64,000 nucleotides of DNA from Savagea serpentis. Its GTDB lineage: Bacteria; Bacillota; Bacilli; Bacillales_A; Planococcaceae. The notes under the pieces are model-generated. The model did no database searches. It was not told the DNA's origin and saw only the letters and a list, made by a program, of their open reading frames with translations. The stretch lies in NCBI RefSeq assembly GCF_015351395.1, contig NZ_JADKPV010000001.1, positions 620,001 to 684,000 on the forward strand. Reading direction: 5' to 3'. Below, piece after piece: positions 53,796 to 61,983 of the stretch. Position numbers and translations under genes: made by a program. Position 1 is the first letter of the stretch. Every line of letters starts with the position of its first letter.

Positions 53796-54481
53796 CGCAA
53801 AACCTCTTTCGATAGCGCATGGAAAGAGCGTCCCGTTTGTAATTTCAAAAATTGTTCGACAGCCTCTAAAGTTTGTAGCGGAGCGCCTAAGTCGGCACCG
53901 AGCGTTCCGTCATGGTCGTGCAACAATAAAATAGAGCCGTTCGGTATATCTTCTTCTAGTAGGCGAGATAAGTGATTTTGCGATACTTTCCAATCTCCGA
54001 AAATATGACTCCAAAGGACGAATGGATAAGGACTCACTTTCATGGAAGCGGCATTGAAATGTCCCCAAGGTGGACGATATAACTGAGGCGCACGTCCTGT
54101 AATCGTTTCAATGACACGCGCACATTGTGTCACTTCTTCACGCAAAGCTTGTGGTGTCATTGTCCAGCTAGAACGATGGTGCATATGATGGATGCCGATT
54201 GCATGTCCTTCTTCACTCATGCGTTTTAGCAGTTCAGGATACGCTTTTGCGTGTTCTCCTACGACGAAAAACGTCGCTTTCGCATTATGCTCGGCTAATA
54301 AATCGAGCAATTTCGGTGTGTAAAATGGATGCGGACCATCGTCGAACGTTAAATACAAAGCATCGCATGTCGCATGTCGATGAATGCGTCGTTGGTTTGT
54401 ATTGCGATAATAGAGTGTCGCCCCTACGGAATAGAACAATGTACTGCCGAGTGTTAAGGCGATCAGTCGCTGTAATTTCAT
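53792..54481 (-). CDS. Polysaccharide deacetylase (NodB/CE4 family)
   Basis: A 229-residue CE4 deacetylase with an N-terminal membrane anchor/signal (about 6-22). Motif 1 is LTFDDGPHP, with the catalytic and metal-binding Asp pair. Motif 2 is GIHHMHHRS in place of HSxxH, motif 3 YRPPWGHFN and the last motif LLLHDHDG. All main residues except the exact form of motif 2 look present. It probably removes N-acetyl groups from cell-wall or lipid-linked glycans outside the membrane. First gene of the operon. ATG has GAGGGA upstream. Confidence 0.85.
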   Translation of the reverse strand: MKLQRLIALTLGSTLFYSVGATLYYRNTNQRRIHRHATCDALYLTFDDGPHPFYTPKLLDLLAEHNAKATFFVVGEHAKAYPELLKRMSEEGHAIGIHHMHHRSSWTMTPQALREEVTQCARVIETITGRAPQLYRPPWGHFNAASMKVSPYPFVLWSHIFGDWKVSQNHLSRLLEEDIPNGSILLLHDHDGTLGADLGAPLQTLEAVEQFLKLQTGRSFHALSKEVLR

Positions 54482-54646
54482 AATAATCCCTCACTTTTCA
54501 TCAGTTTGTATGTAATATAGCGTTTGATTCATGCAAAAAGTTTCGTTTTAAATCTTAATACTTCCTTAATTTCACGTAAAGGTTAGTTTCTAAACAAAAA
54601 AGGGTATGGAAAATGCAACGAAGGGCTACACCACTTTTGAACCAAT

Positions 54647-54657
54647 CATGGTATAAT
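54647..54657 (+). promoter_or_regulatory. Extended -10 promoter of the LCP gene
   Basis: TGGTATAAT (TATAAT at 54652-54657) is an extended -10 element 69 bp before the ATG of the LCP gene. No clear -35 is seen. Confidence 0.5.
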
Positions 54658-54725
54658 CGTTCATAAGCAACCATTTCAGTCGTGTAACGTCCATAGTTAT
54701 ATGACACGCGTTTTGGAGGATCAGC

Positions 54726-55664
54726 ATGAACGAATTTGAACAACCGCGCAAGAAAAAGAGAAAATTACGCAAAGTCCGTACATTGTTTACTCTTGCTGTC
54801 TTCACGCTATTTGGCGGAATCATTTATAGTACGTATCAATATTATGTCGGTACGCAAATGGCACGAGAGGCGATGTCGATTGAACCGGGACCGTTTACGA
54901 GCGATCTCGTCGATCCGACAAATCCGAGTGTGGAAAATATTTTACTGCTCGGCGTAGACGATGACGGGAGCGGCAAGTCCCGAACCGATACGATGATGGT
55001 CCTTTCATGGGATCAAGCTAAACAGTCCATTAAAATTGTTTCCTTTATGCGAGACATTTATGCCGAAATTCCAGGATACCGTTCGTATAAATTGAATACA
55101 GCGTTTTATTTAAACGGCGTACAAGGAACGAAAGATGCGATTCAAACGATGTTTGATATCCCGATTCATCATTACGCACTCGTCGATTTTAAAACATTTG
55201 AAACGATGGTCGACATCGCGTTTCCACAAGGATTAGAAGTAAATGTAGAGAAAGAGATGAGCGAAAAAATCGGCGTGCATTTAATGCCAGGCGTTCAACG
55301 CTTGAATGGACAAGAAGCATTGGGTTATGCCAGATTTCGTGCGGATGAAGAAGGGGATTTCGGTCGTGTAAGACGTCAACAACAAGTGCTCGAAGCGATG
55401 CAGCAAAACCTATTAAGTTTTACGACGTTAAAGCAAATACCGAAAACACTCGGAGCGGTTACACAATTTATTGAAACCGATATGTCACCGATCGATGAAT
55501 TGTCGAAAGCGATGAAAGTTGTCACGTCGAGAGATTTAACGGTTGAGACGATGACGATTCCAATCGACCATTCGTATCGATTCGTCACGTATGAACATGC
55601 AGGTTCTGTCATCGAAATTGACCGACAACAAAATGCGGAAGCCCTTCAACAATTTCTGCAGTGA
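54726..55664 (+). CDS. LytR-CpsA-Psr (LCP) family cell-wall ligase
   Basis: A 312-residue LCP protein: basic cytosolic start (RKKKRKLRKVRT), one membrane helix (about 18-38), then the LCP domain. Landmarks are ILLLGVDDDGSGKSRTDTMMVLSW near 75, SFMRDIYAEIPGYRSYKLNTAF near 105, and the GYARFRADEEGDFGRVRRQQQVLEAM stretch with the conserved Asp/Arg residues. LCP proteins transfer teichoic acid or other anionic polymers from lipid carrier to peptidoglycan. GGAGGATC upstream of the ATG. The next gene follows by 17 bp. Confidence 0.9.
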   Translation: MNEFEQPRKKKRKLRKVRTLFTLAVFTLFGGIIYSTYQYYVGTQMAREAMSIEPGPFTSDLVDPTNPSVENILLLGVDDDGSGKSRTDTMMVLSWDQAKQSIKIVSFMRDIYAEIPGYRSYKLNTAFYLNGVQGTKDAIQTMFDIPIHHYALVDFKTFETMVDIAFPQGLEVNVEKEMSEKIGVHLMPGVQRLNGQEALGYARFRADEEGDFGRVRRQQQVLEAMQQNLLSFTTLKQIPKTLGAVTQFIETDMSPIDELSKAMKVVTSRDLTVETMTIPIDHSYRFVTYEHAGSVIEIDRQQNAEALQQFLQ

Positions 55665-55681
55665 GGTCAGGGGGATTTGGA

Positions 55682-56926
55682 ATGAAAGAGAAAGAAAGAG
55701 AGCACGTTTTACAAGAGCATGAAAAAGATGTGCGTCGTGGGATATTTCCACTCATGCCTTTTTTAGGGGGAATGACGACACTTTATGTGTTAGCGAGCAT
55801 TTTACTTATCGGACTGATCATCTTCGTTTTCGATAAAGTATCGTTCGTTTTCACACCGTTACGCGTCTTCTTTTCAACCGTCGTCTTGCCGATTATTTTG
55901 GCGACGATTTTATATTATTTATTACGTCCGATTTTACGTTTGTTAGAAAAAGCGCATATTAAACGTGGGTGGGGCATCCTCATTATTTTCGTAGGTGGCA
56001 TCGGTTTAATTACATTATTCGTCTTTTTAATTTTCCCATTTTTAAAAGCACAATTTACGAATTTAGTAGAGGAATTTCCGACGTATTTTACAAAACTCAC
56101 ACAAGATATCGACTATTTTTTAAGTCATTCTTCGATTTTTGCATCGTATTACAATGATATGAATGTCAATGTGTCGAAGTTTTTTGATGGTAGTTTTGCG
56201 AATATCGGAAAAACAGTCGGCAATACATTAGGCAGCGTCGCAAGTGGCGTGTCGAACTTTATCGGCGCATTAACAGGCATCGTATTAAGTATCGCAACAG
56301 TACCATTCATTTTATTTTATTTATTGAAAGACGGCGAAAAATTACCAGCCGTTTTAGTGAAAATGTTACCCCCTCGTATGCGTCCTGATGTGAAGATGAT
56401 TTTGCAAGATGCGGATCGTCAAATTAGCGCATACATTCAAGGGCAAATTATCGTCGCTTTTTGTATCGGTGTGATGGTGTCGATTGGATTTTTCATCATC
56501 GGTATGAACTATGCGTTATTGCTTGGGGTTATTGCGATGTTTACAAGTGTCGTTCCATATCTCGGAGCGGCGATTGCGATTACACCAGCAGCGATTATCG
56601 CACTCGTTTCGAGTCCGTGGATGTTAGTGAAGTTAATCGTCGTATGGACGGTCGTGCAATTAATTGACGGCAAGTTTATTTCACCACAAGTGATGGGGAA
56701 ATCACTCAAAATTCACCCGATTACAATCATCTTCGTCTTATTGACGAGCGGTTCGTTATTCGGAGTTGCCGGGGTCATCCTCGGGATTCCAGGATATGCG
56801 GTGTTAAAAGTACTCGTCACCCATTTATTCGACTTGTACAAATTGCGCTATAACCGTTACCAACCCGACGCGCTCATGCATTATGACTTAACCGAGCGCA
56901 TGGGGGATAATGATTTAAAAGAATGA
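55682..56926 (+). CDS. AI-2E/PerM-family membrane protein
   Basis: A 414-residue protein of the AI-2E transporter/PerM family (like B. subtilis YdbI/YueF). It has about eight membrane helices with a central cytosolic region and the conserved PFILFYLLKDGEKLP segment, then QISAYIQGQIIVAFCIGVMVSIGF. Near the end comes LIDGKFISPQVMGKSLKIHPITII. Substrate unknown; export of AI-2 or Na+/H+ exchange has been suggested for relatives. ATG 55682 with AGGGGGAT upstream is chosen over 55661. Confidence 0.85.
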   Translation: MKEKEREHVLQEHEKDVRRGIFPLMPFLGGMTTLYVLASILLIGLIIFVFDKVSFVFTPLRVFFSTVVLPIILATILYYLLRPILRLLEKAHIKRGWGILIIFVGGIGLITLFVFLIFPFLKAQFTNLVEEFPTYFTKLTQDIDYFLSHSSIFASYYNDMNVNVSKFFDGSFANIGKTVGNTLGSVASGVSNFIGALTGIVLSIATVPFILFYLLKDGEKLPAVLVKMLPPRMRPDVKMILQDADRQISAYIQGQIIVAFCIGVMVSIGFFIIGMNYALLLGVIAMFTSVVPYLGAAIAITPAAIIALVSSPWMLVKLIVVWTVVQLIDGKFISPQVMGKSLKIHPITIIFVLLTSGSLFGVAGVILGIPGYAVLKVLVTHLFDLYKLRYNRYQPDALMHYDLTERMGDNDLKE

Positions 56927-56930
56927 TCGA

Positions 56931-56963
56931 AACTAGAGAGCTTCATGTCTCTCTAGTTTTTTT
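56931..56963 (+). terminator. Terminator after the AI-2E family gene
   Basis: AACTAGAGAG (56931-56940) pairs with CTCTCTAGTT (56949-56958), followed by a T run. Confidence 0.88.
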
Positions 56964-57010
56964 GTGTGGAAAAAGCGTTTTGGAAATAAAATGGTTTGAA
57001 TTTTTTGACA

Positions 57011-57039
57011 TTGACACCTTCTAAAAAATTAGATACGAT
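57011..57039 (+). promoter_or_regulatory. Promoter of the second haem/B12-type importer operon
   Basis: TTGACA (57011-57016), a 17-bp spacer and TACGAT (57034-57039). A second TTGACA lies directly upstream at 57005-57010. No Fur or Zur box is visible. Confidence 0.7.
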
Positions 57040-57051
57040 GCTCTACAGGAA

Positions 57052-57088
57052 AACTTTCCTTAGAGAAAGTTATTTGCTTTAAGGAAAG
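57052..57088 (+). promoter_or_regulatory. Possible attenuator leader with two exclusive hairpins
   Basis: Hairpin A pairs AACTTTC (57052-57058) with GAAAGTT (57065-57071). Hairpin B pairs CTTTCCTTA (57054-57062) with TAAGGAAAG (57080-57088). They share the left arm and cannot form together. Hairpin B covers an AAGGAAAG ribosome-site-like stretch ahead of the permease gene. Confidence 0.45.
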
Positions 57089-57101
57089 AATGAGGTGGGA
57101 T

Positions 57102-58139
57102 ATGATTAAAAGTAAACGAGGGCGCTTTATATTTTGGCTCGTTTTGCTCAGTTTGTTTTGTAGCGCAATCGTCGTCGGAGTTGCGGTAGGACCGATTGTC
57201 ATTCCTTTTTCAGATACCGTTGTTTCGATTGGTAAGAAATTAGGGGTGCTTTCTCAAACGATGGAGGCGACGCAATTTGAAGTCGTCATTAACGAAGTAC
57301 GTCTCCCTCGCGTACTCGTCGCTTTATTCGTCGGAAGTGGCTTAGCGGTAGCGGGTGTTGCGATGCAAGGCTTGTTTCGTAATCCGCTCGTGGAACCTGG
57401 GTATATTGGTGTATCGAGTGGGGCAGCACTCGGAGCGGTGAGCGCTCTCTTTTTCGGATGGACAAAATGGAGTCATTGGATGTTGCCGTTATCCGCTTTC
57501 GTCGGAGCGATGTTCGTCATGGTCGTCATTTTAGCCGTATGGCAGACGAGTCGGCATAAAAGTATCGCGATGTTGTTATTGTTAGGAATCGGGATTAATT
57601 CTTTCTTCTCGGCTATCATGAATGTGCTCGTCGCTACGAGTAAAAACGAACAGGAGTTACGGGGCATTATTTATTGGCTGCAAGGTGGACTCGACGCTCG
57701 GACGTGGGAACATGTTCAACTTGTCGCTTTGCCGATTTTACTCGGCATTCTCGGTTTAACATGGTTTAGCCGAGAACTCGATATGTTGTTATTAGGAGAA
57801 GAACAAGCGCTTAGCTCCGGAGTCGATATTAAAAAAGTGCGCACATTCGTCTTACTGCTCGCTGCTTTCATGACAGGAACGGCCGTTGCGGTAAGCGGTA
57901 TTATCGGCTTTGTCGGTTTAATTATCCCGCACATGTTTCGTCTATTGCTCGGGCCGAGGCATCGGTCGTTATTTTTGGCAAGTGCATTCGGTGGAGCGAC
58001 TTTTTTAATCGGAGCTGATTTAGTGTCGCGTATGATTTTACAGCCGATTACATTACAAGTGGGGGTCGTTAGCGCATTGATCGGCGCACCTTTATTTATT
58101 TTCTTATTATTGACGTCCCATAAAGGAGTGAGGTCATGA
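57102..58139 (+). CDS. FecCD-type ABC transporter permease (haem/cobalamin/siderophore class)
   Basis: A 345-residue FecCD/BtuC permease with about ten helices. It has RLPRVLVALFVGSGLAVAGVAMQGLFRNPLVEPGYIGVSSGAALGA near residues 65-110, and GFVGLIIPHMFRLLLGPRHRSLF late in the protein. The start could be ATG 57090 or 57102; GAGGTGG before 57102 fits a little better. It opens a four-gene operon with ATPase, binding lipoprotein and a ferrochelatase-like protein. This is distinct from the Isd permease at 27236-28216, with the two sharing only the family pattern. Confidence 0.85.
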   Translation: MIKSKRGRFIFWLVLLSLFCSAIVVGVAVGPIVIPFSDTVVSIGKKLGVLSQTMEATQFEVVINEVRLPRVLVALFVGSGLAVAGVAMQGLFRNPLVEPGYIGVSSGAALGAVSALFFGWTKWSHWMLPLSAFVGAMFVMVVILAVWQTSRHKSIAMLLLLGIGINSFFSAIMNVLVATSKNEQELRGIIYWLQGGLDARTWEHVQLVALPILLGILGLTWFSRELDMLLLGEEQALSSGVDIKKVRTFVLLLAAFMTGTAVAVSGIIGFVGLIIPHMFRLLLGPRHRSLFLASAFGGATFLIGADLVSRMILQPITLQVGVVSALIGAPLFIFLLLTSHKGVRS

Positions 58140-58921
58140 TCGAAGTGCGCGGACTCACGTATGCTATTCGTCAGGCGACCATTTTGCACGATATTCATAT
58201 GACGGTACGTCAAGGGGAAATGATCGGTTTAATCGGACCGAACGGAAGCGGAAAAACGACCTTATTGAAGTCGATCGCTCATTTGCATCATTTGCCTGAA
58301 AAGACGATTTGGCTAAAAGAACGTCCGATCGAGACGTATGCACGAAAGGAATTAGCGCGTTGGATGAGCGTCGTCTTTCAAGATACGTCTGCCGCTTTTG
58401 ACTTTACAGCGGAAGAAATTGTCCAAATGGGGCAATACGCACATAAGTCGCCGAAAACAGAAGCGGAGCGAAAAGAAGAAAGAGCGCGGATCGATGAAGC
58501 TTTTGCGAAGTTAGAAATTGAAAAGTTGCGAACGCGTTCGATTTTAGAAATGTCAGGGGGACAACGACAATTAGTCATGATTGCGAAAATGTTCGTCCAG
58601 CAAACCCCAATTTATTTACTCGATGAACCGATTTCGGCTTTAGACATTTATTATCAACTTCTCGTCTTACAACTATTGCGAGAAGAAAGTGAAAAAGGGA
58701 AAACGATATTGATCGTTTTACATGACTTGAACTTAGCGGCTCGTTTTTGTACGACGTTAGCGCTTTTAAAAGAAGGGGAAATCGTTCAAGTCGGTGCACC
58801 GAAAGAAGTATTGAAAGAGTCGTTACTTATGGCAAGCTATGATGTCGTAACGACAGTTGAAAAAAATGAAACGGTCGACGCGTATCAAATGCTCGCGATT
58901 CGACCGCGAAAGGAAGAATAA
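58136..58921 (+). CDS. FecE-type ABC transporter ATPase
   Basis: A 261-residue ATPase: Walker A GPNGSGKTT near 38, VFQDTSAAFDFTAEEIVQMG with the Q-loop, signature MSGGQRQL near 140, Walker B YLLDEPISALD and H-loop VLHDLNLA. It overlaps the permease gene by ATGA, and the binding-protein gene follows with 1 bp between. It powers the importer for a haem, corrinoid or siderophore-type ligand. Confidence 0.87.
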   Translation: MIEVRGLTYAIRQATILHDIHMTVRQGEMIGLIGPNGSGKTTLLKSIAHLHHLPEKTIWLKERPIETYARKELARWMSVVFQDTSAAFDFTAEEIVQMGQYAHKSPKTEAERKEERARIDEAFAKLEIEKLRTRSILEMSGGQRQLVMIAKMFVQQTPIYLLDEPISALDIYYQLLVLQLLREESEKGKTILIVLHDLNLAARFCTTLALLKEGEIVQVGAPKEVLKESLLMASYDVVTTVEKNETVDAYQMLAIRPRKEE

Positions 58922-58922
58922 A

Positions 58923-59891
58923 ATGAACCGATGGATGAAAGGAGCGAGCTTTACTTTATTACTCGCGCTCGCTGCATGTAGTCAAGAAGCGGAACAACAA
59001 CCGATACAACCTGCCGTACAAGAAGAAGTAGGACAATATCCGAAAACGATCACTTTAGAAGGAGAGAGTGTCACGATCGAACAAAAGCCTGAAAAAATAT
59101 TACCGCTTTCGTTAGATGTCGCAGAAATTGTGATGCAATTAACAGACGGAGAAGGGGTTGTCGCCATTTCAAAAGGGATTGAAGACCCTTATTTATCGAC
59201 ATATCCGGAATCTGCATCGAAAATTACAGAACATATCGCTTCTGCAGTGCATATCGATCCTGAACAAATTTTGTCTTATGAAACGGACTTGCTTTTACTC
59301 ACCAAAATGCACGGGCAAGAACAAGACGCCTACGATATTTTGCGTCAAGCGAATGTACCGATTCTCGCTTTCGAAACGATGCGTTCAATGGAAGCGTATC
59401 GTACGAATTTAAAAACGATTGGAAAAGCGATTGGCGAAGAAGAAAAAGCGAATAATATTGTCGCCCAAATGGAGCGAGAGATCGCCGACATTCAAGGAGC
59501 GATTACGTGGGAAGAAGACAAACCATCCGTCTTAGTATTGTCAGAAGTTGGACCAGGGACAGGACCTTATATGATGGGACCTGGTAATGTGTCACAAGAC
59601 ATTATCGAACAAGCGAAAGCGATTCCTGCCGTACAAAAAATCGGATTAGAGCGTTCTGCGAAAGCGGAAATGGAACAAGTATTAAAAATGGACCCGGACT
59701 ATATTATTTTACTCGACTGGAAAGGGGAGAAAGAAGCGGCATACGAAGCTTTACTGAATGACGCAGCGTGGCAAACGTTACGCGCTGTGAAAGAAGGACG
59801 CATCAAAGTCGTGGAAGCGAAATATTTCTTAAACCCGAATGCTGCGAATATTGAAGGATTGCGCATGCTTGTCGATTGGTTAGGAGAGTAA
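58923..59891 (+). CDS. Metal-chelate/haem ABC transporter binding lipoprotein
   Basis: A 322-residue lipoprotein with lipobox LAAC (Cys19) and a PeripBP_2 fold: TITLEGESVTIEQKPEKILPLSLDVAEIVMQL start, then ILRQANVPILAFETM and PSVLVLSEVGPGTGPYMMGPGNVSQDIIEQA. The latter resembles haem- and siderophore-binding relatives such as HmuT/IsdE. The ligand cannot be read by eye; the ferrochelatase-like partner makes a tetrapyrrole likely. ATG 58923 has AAAGGAAG upstream; the earlier frame start lacks a signal peptide. Confidence 0.83.
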   Translation: MNRWMKGASFTLLLALAACSQEAEQQPIQPAVQEEVGQYPKTITLEGESVTIEQKPEKILPLSLDVAEIVMQLTDGEGVVAISKGIEDPYLSTYPESASKITEHIASAVHIDPEQILSYETDLLLLTKMHGQEQDAYDILRQANVPILAFETMRSMEAYRTNLKTIGKAIGEEEKANNIVAQMEREIADIQGAITWEEDKPSVLVLSEVGPGTGPYMMGPGNVSQDIIEQAKAIPAVQKIGLERSAKAEMEQVLKMDPDYIILLDWKGEKEAAYEALLNDAAWQTLRAVKEGRIKVVEAKYFLNPNAANIEGLRMLVDWLGE

Positions 59892-59892
59892 G

Positions 59893-60798
59893 ATGAAACG
59901 AAAGGTACTTATTTTATTCAGTTATAGCGCCATTCCCCAACTTGAATCATTGGATGCCTTTTATCGTCATTTGCTCGGACGTTATTATACGGAAGCTTAT
60001 GCAGAAGAAGGGCGAGAGAAGTTTGAAGAAGTCGGATTTCCAGACCCTTTAACAGAAGTAACGGAGCGTATTGCGGAAGCGTTAGAAGGGCAACTTTCAA
60101 CAGAAGATGAGCAGTGGCGCGTCGTCATCGGATGTAAACATACCGAACCGTTCATCGAAGACGTCGCACGTCGCGCTAGTCAAGAAGCCGATGAATTGTT
60201 CACATTACCACTCACACCTCTTTATTCTACGACAGGAGTGAAATGGTACGAACAAAAAGTAGAACGGATCGCCAATGAATATGCGATTCCCGTTCGTCAT
60301 ATCGGACCATTTGGTGAAGATGAAGCATTCATTCAGTTGTTGCAAAATCGTTTGAGACGCACTTTACATTGGCTCGGCAAGGAGAAAAAAGAAGCGCATA
60401 TCCTCTTTACGTCGCACAGTATGCCAGGCATACGAAAAGCGAATGTCGAATTTATTCGCTCTTACGAAACGCTCGTGCAACGCATTATGCGTCCATTTTC
60501 GCAATCATGTTCGATCACGTATCGAAGCGGTCGTCCTGCGCCTGAAAAATGGCTCGGGCCAGACGTGAAAGAAGTATGTACGCAATTGTTAGAAGAACGA
60601 CCTCGCCCCATCGTTGCTTTCGAACTGATGTCGATCATCGAAAATGTCGAGGCGCGAGAAGAGGTAGGGCGAGACATTCAAACGATTACGAAACGATATG
60701 ACGTCCCGTTCGTCCAAGTCCCTTACTTGAATGACAGCTTTGAGTTTGTACAATGCTTACTCCGTTATATTAAAAATGCCATTCATCAAAAAGGATAG
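59893..60798 (+). CDS. Ferrochelatase-like (HemH/CpfC-type) protein in an importer operon
   Basis: A 301-residue protein of the ferrochelatase superfamily, close in length to B. subtilis CpfC/HemH (310). The conserved His is in FTSHSMPG (His175), and the Glu region is IIENVEAREEVG (Glu253 in the usual place). YRSGRPAPEKWLGPDV replaces the family YQSxxGxxxWLxPD. Both catalytic positions thus look kept, although the flanks differ from true CpfC. It begins 1 bp after the binding-lipoprotein gene, in an operon with no haem-biosynthesis gene. It may remove iron from, or insert metal into, the imported tetrapyrrole; this is inference. Confidence 0.78.
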   Translation: MKRKVLILFSYSAIPQLESLDAFYRHLLGRYYTEAYAEEGREKFEEVGFPDPLTEVTERIAEALEGQLSTEDEQWRVVIGCKHTEPFIEDVARRASQEADELFTLPLTPLYSTTGVKWYEQKVERIANEYAIPVRHIGPFGEDEAFIQLLQNRLRRTLHWLGKEKKEAHILFTSHSMPGIRKANVEFIRSYETLVQRIMRPFSQSCSITYRSGRPAPEKWLGPDVKEVCTQLLEERPRPIVAFELMSIIENVEAREEVGRDIQTITKRYDVPFVQVPYLNDSFEFVQCLLRYIKNAIHQKG

Positions 60799-60821
60799 AA
60801 TCGTTAATTTCAAAACAATGT

Positions 60822-60866
60822 AAAAAGTGGAAGGTGCGTGTGTGATACGCTCCTTCCACTTTTTAT
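60822..60866. terminator. Shared terminator of convergent genes
   Basis: AAAAAGTGGAAGG (60822-60834) pairs perfectly with CCTTCCACTTTTT (60852-60864), with T tails on both strands. Confidence 0.9.
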
Positions 60867-61972
60867 TATTGCATTTCCATATACATATAAAAGAGAAAAG
60901 CGACGAATGCGATACCGAGTGTGGTGAGTAATACTTTTACCCAACTGACCGGCGCTTGGCCGCTCACTTTCCCAGTTTGTCCGTTAATGATAAATTGATA
61001 CGTCTTCTCTTTAAAACGGAAAGAAGATAGCCAAATCGGAAGCAATAAATGTTTAAACGTTTCGTCCGAATACTCGGTTTTTAGTTTCATAATTTGAACG
61101 ATGTCGCCATTTACTTGATACTCGATGCCAGAACGAATTGCGCTATCCATCGCTTGTGTCGCGATGTTCCATCCAGCGTCGAGACCGACCGCATAACGCT
61201 CTGCTAAAAAGCCTGAAATGTATTCATCTTTGTAATCCGTCAATCCACCGAGATGGAAAGGTTCGACTTTTCGAATGAGTGCTTTTGCTGTTTGGTGGGT
61301 CGCTTGCACGAGAATGTCATCGAACCATTCTGTATATGTCCCGCTTTCAATATGCCACCGTGTTTTTTGAACGGTACGCGTGCCGACTTGCGTTTTACCA
61401 TCGCTGTCCGTATACGTGTACGTTTCAGTCACATAGTAATGCGTTCCAACATTGACCGTATATTTGCTAAACGTATCCGCATCGAATGTCCAATACGGAA
61501 TGTAGATTCCTGTCAGCTTATCCATTTGATGCAGCTGCATTAATTTAGACGGGGCGAAATAGCGCTTTTTCATCCATTCTCGAAACTTTTGAATCGCCTG
61601 TTGATGTGTCACTTGGAAAGGAACGACGAGAGAAGGTGTAATGACTTCTTCGACATTTTGTTCTTCGATATGACTCGAACCACAAAACGAACAAAAGTCC
61701 GCAATATTGTATGGATCGAGCACCGTTTCCGCTCCGCAATTATCACAATGGAAAACACGTGTCGTTTCCCGTTCTCCTCGCTCATATGTCGCAAGTGTTT
61801 CCCAAAGGGGATATTCAATATGTTGTTCATCGGTCCGCTCAATCGGCGTTAACGACTCACAAAATTGGCATTTTAACTGCTGACTTTCCGGGTCGAAAAG
61901 GGCGCTACCGCCACAAGACGCACATTGGAAAATCGTCGTTTGTTTTTCTTCCGTATGGAGTTCATGTGGCAT
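60866..61972 (-). CDS. ydjG: YdjG-like double zinc-ribbon membrane protein
   Basis: A 368-residue protein with two TFIIB-type zinc ribbons, CASCGG...CQFC near residues 17-38 and CDNCGA...CSFCGS near 76-97. A cytosolic domain with HYYVTETYTYTDSDGKTQVGTRTV in the middle follows, and one C-terminal membrane helix (about 345-364). It matches YdjG of B. subtilis, which is encoded beside YdjI and PspA and works in membrane stress with them. Here it follows ydjI by 11 bp with a GAGGTG site. Confidence 0.8.
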   Translation of the reverse strand: MPHELHTEEKQTTIFQCASCGGSALFDPESQQLKCQFCESLTPIERTDEQHIEYPLWETLATYERGERETTRVFHCDNCGAETVLDPYNIADFCSFCGSSHIEEQNVEEVITPSLVVPFQVTHQQAIQKFREWMKKRYFAPSKLMQLHQMDKLTGIYIPYWTFDADTFSKYTVNVGTHYYVTETYTYTDSDGKTQVGTRTVQKTRWHIESGTYTEWFDDILVQATHQTAKALIRKVEPFHLGGLTDYKDEYISGFLAERYAVGLDAGWNIATQAMDSAIRSGIEYQVNGDIVQIMKLKTEYSDETFKHLLLPIWLSSFRFKEKTYQFIINGQTGKVSGQAPVSWVKVLLTTLGIAFVAFLFYMYMEMQ

Positions 61973-61983
61973 CGCTCGTCACC

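Noticed and set aside
57040-57101. Cobalamin riboswitch ahead of the B12/haem-type importer
   Set aside because: The leader is about 60 nt and lacks a B12-box; only simple hairpins are seen.
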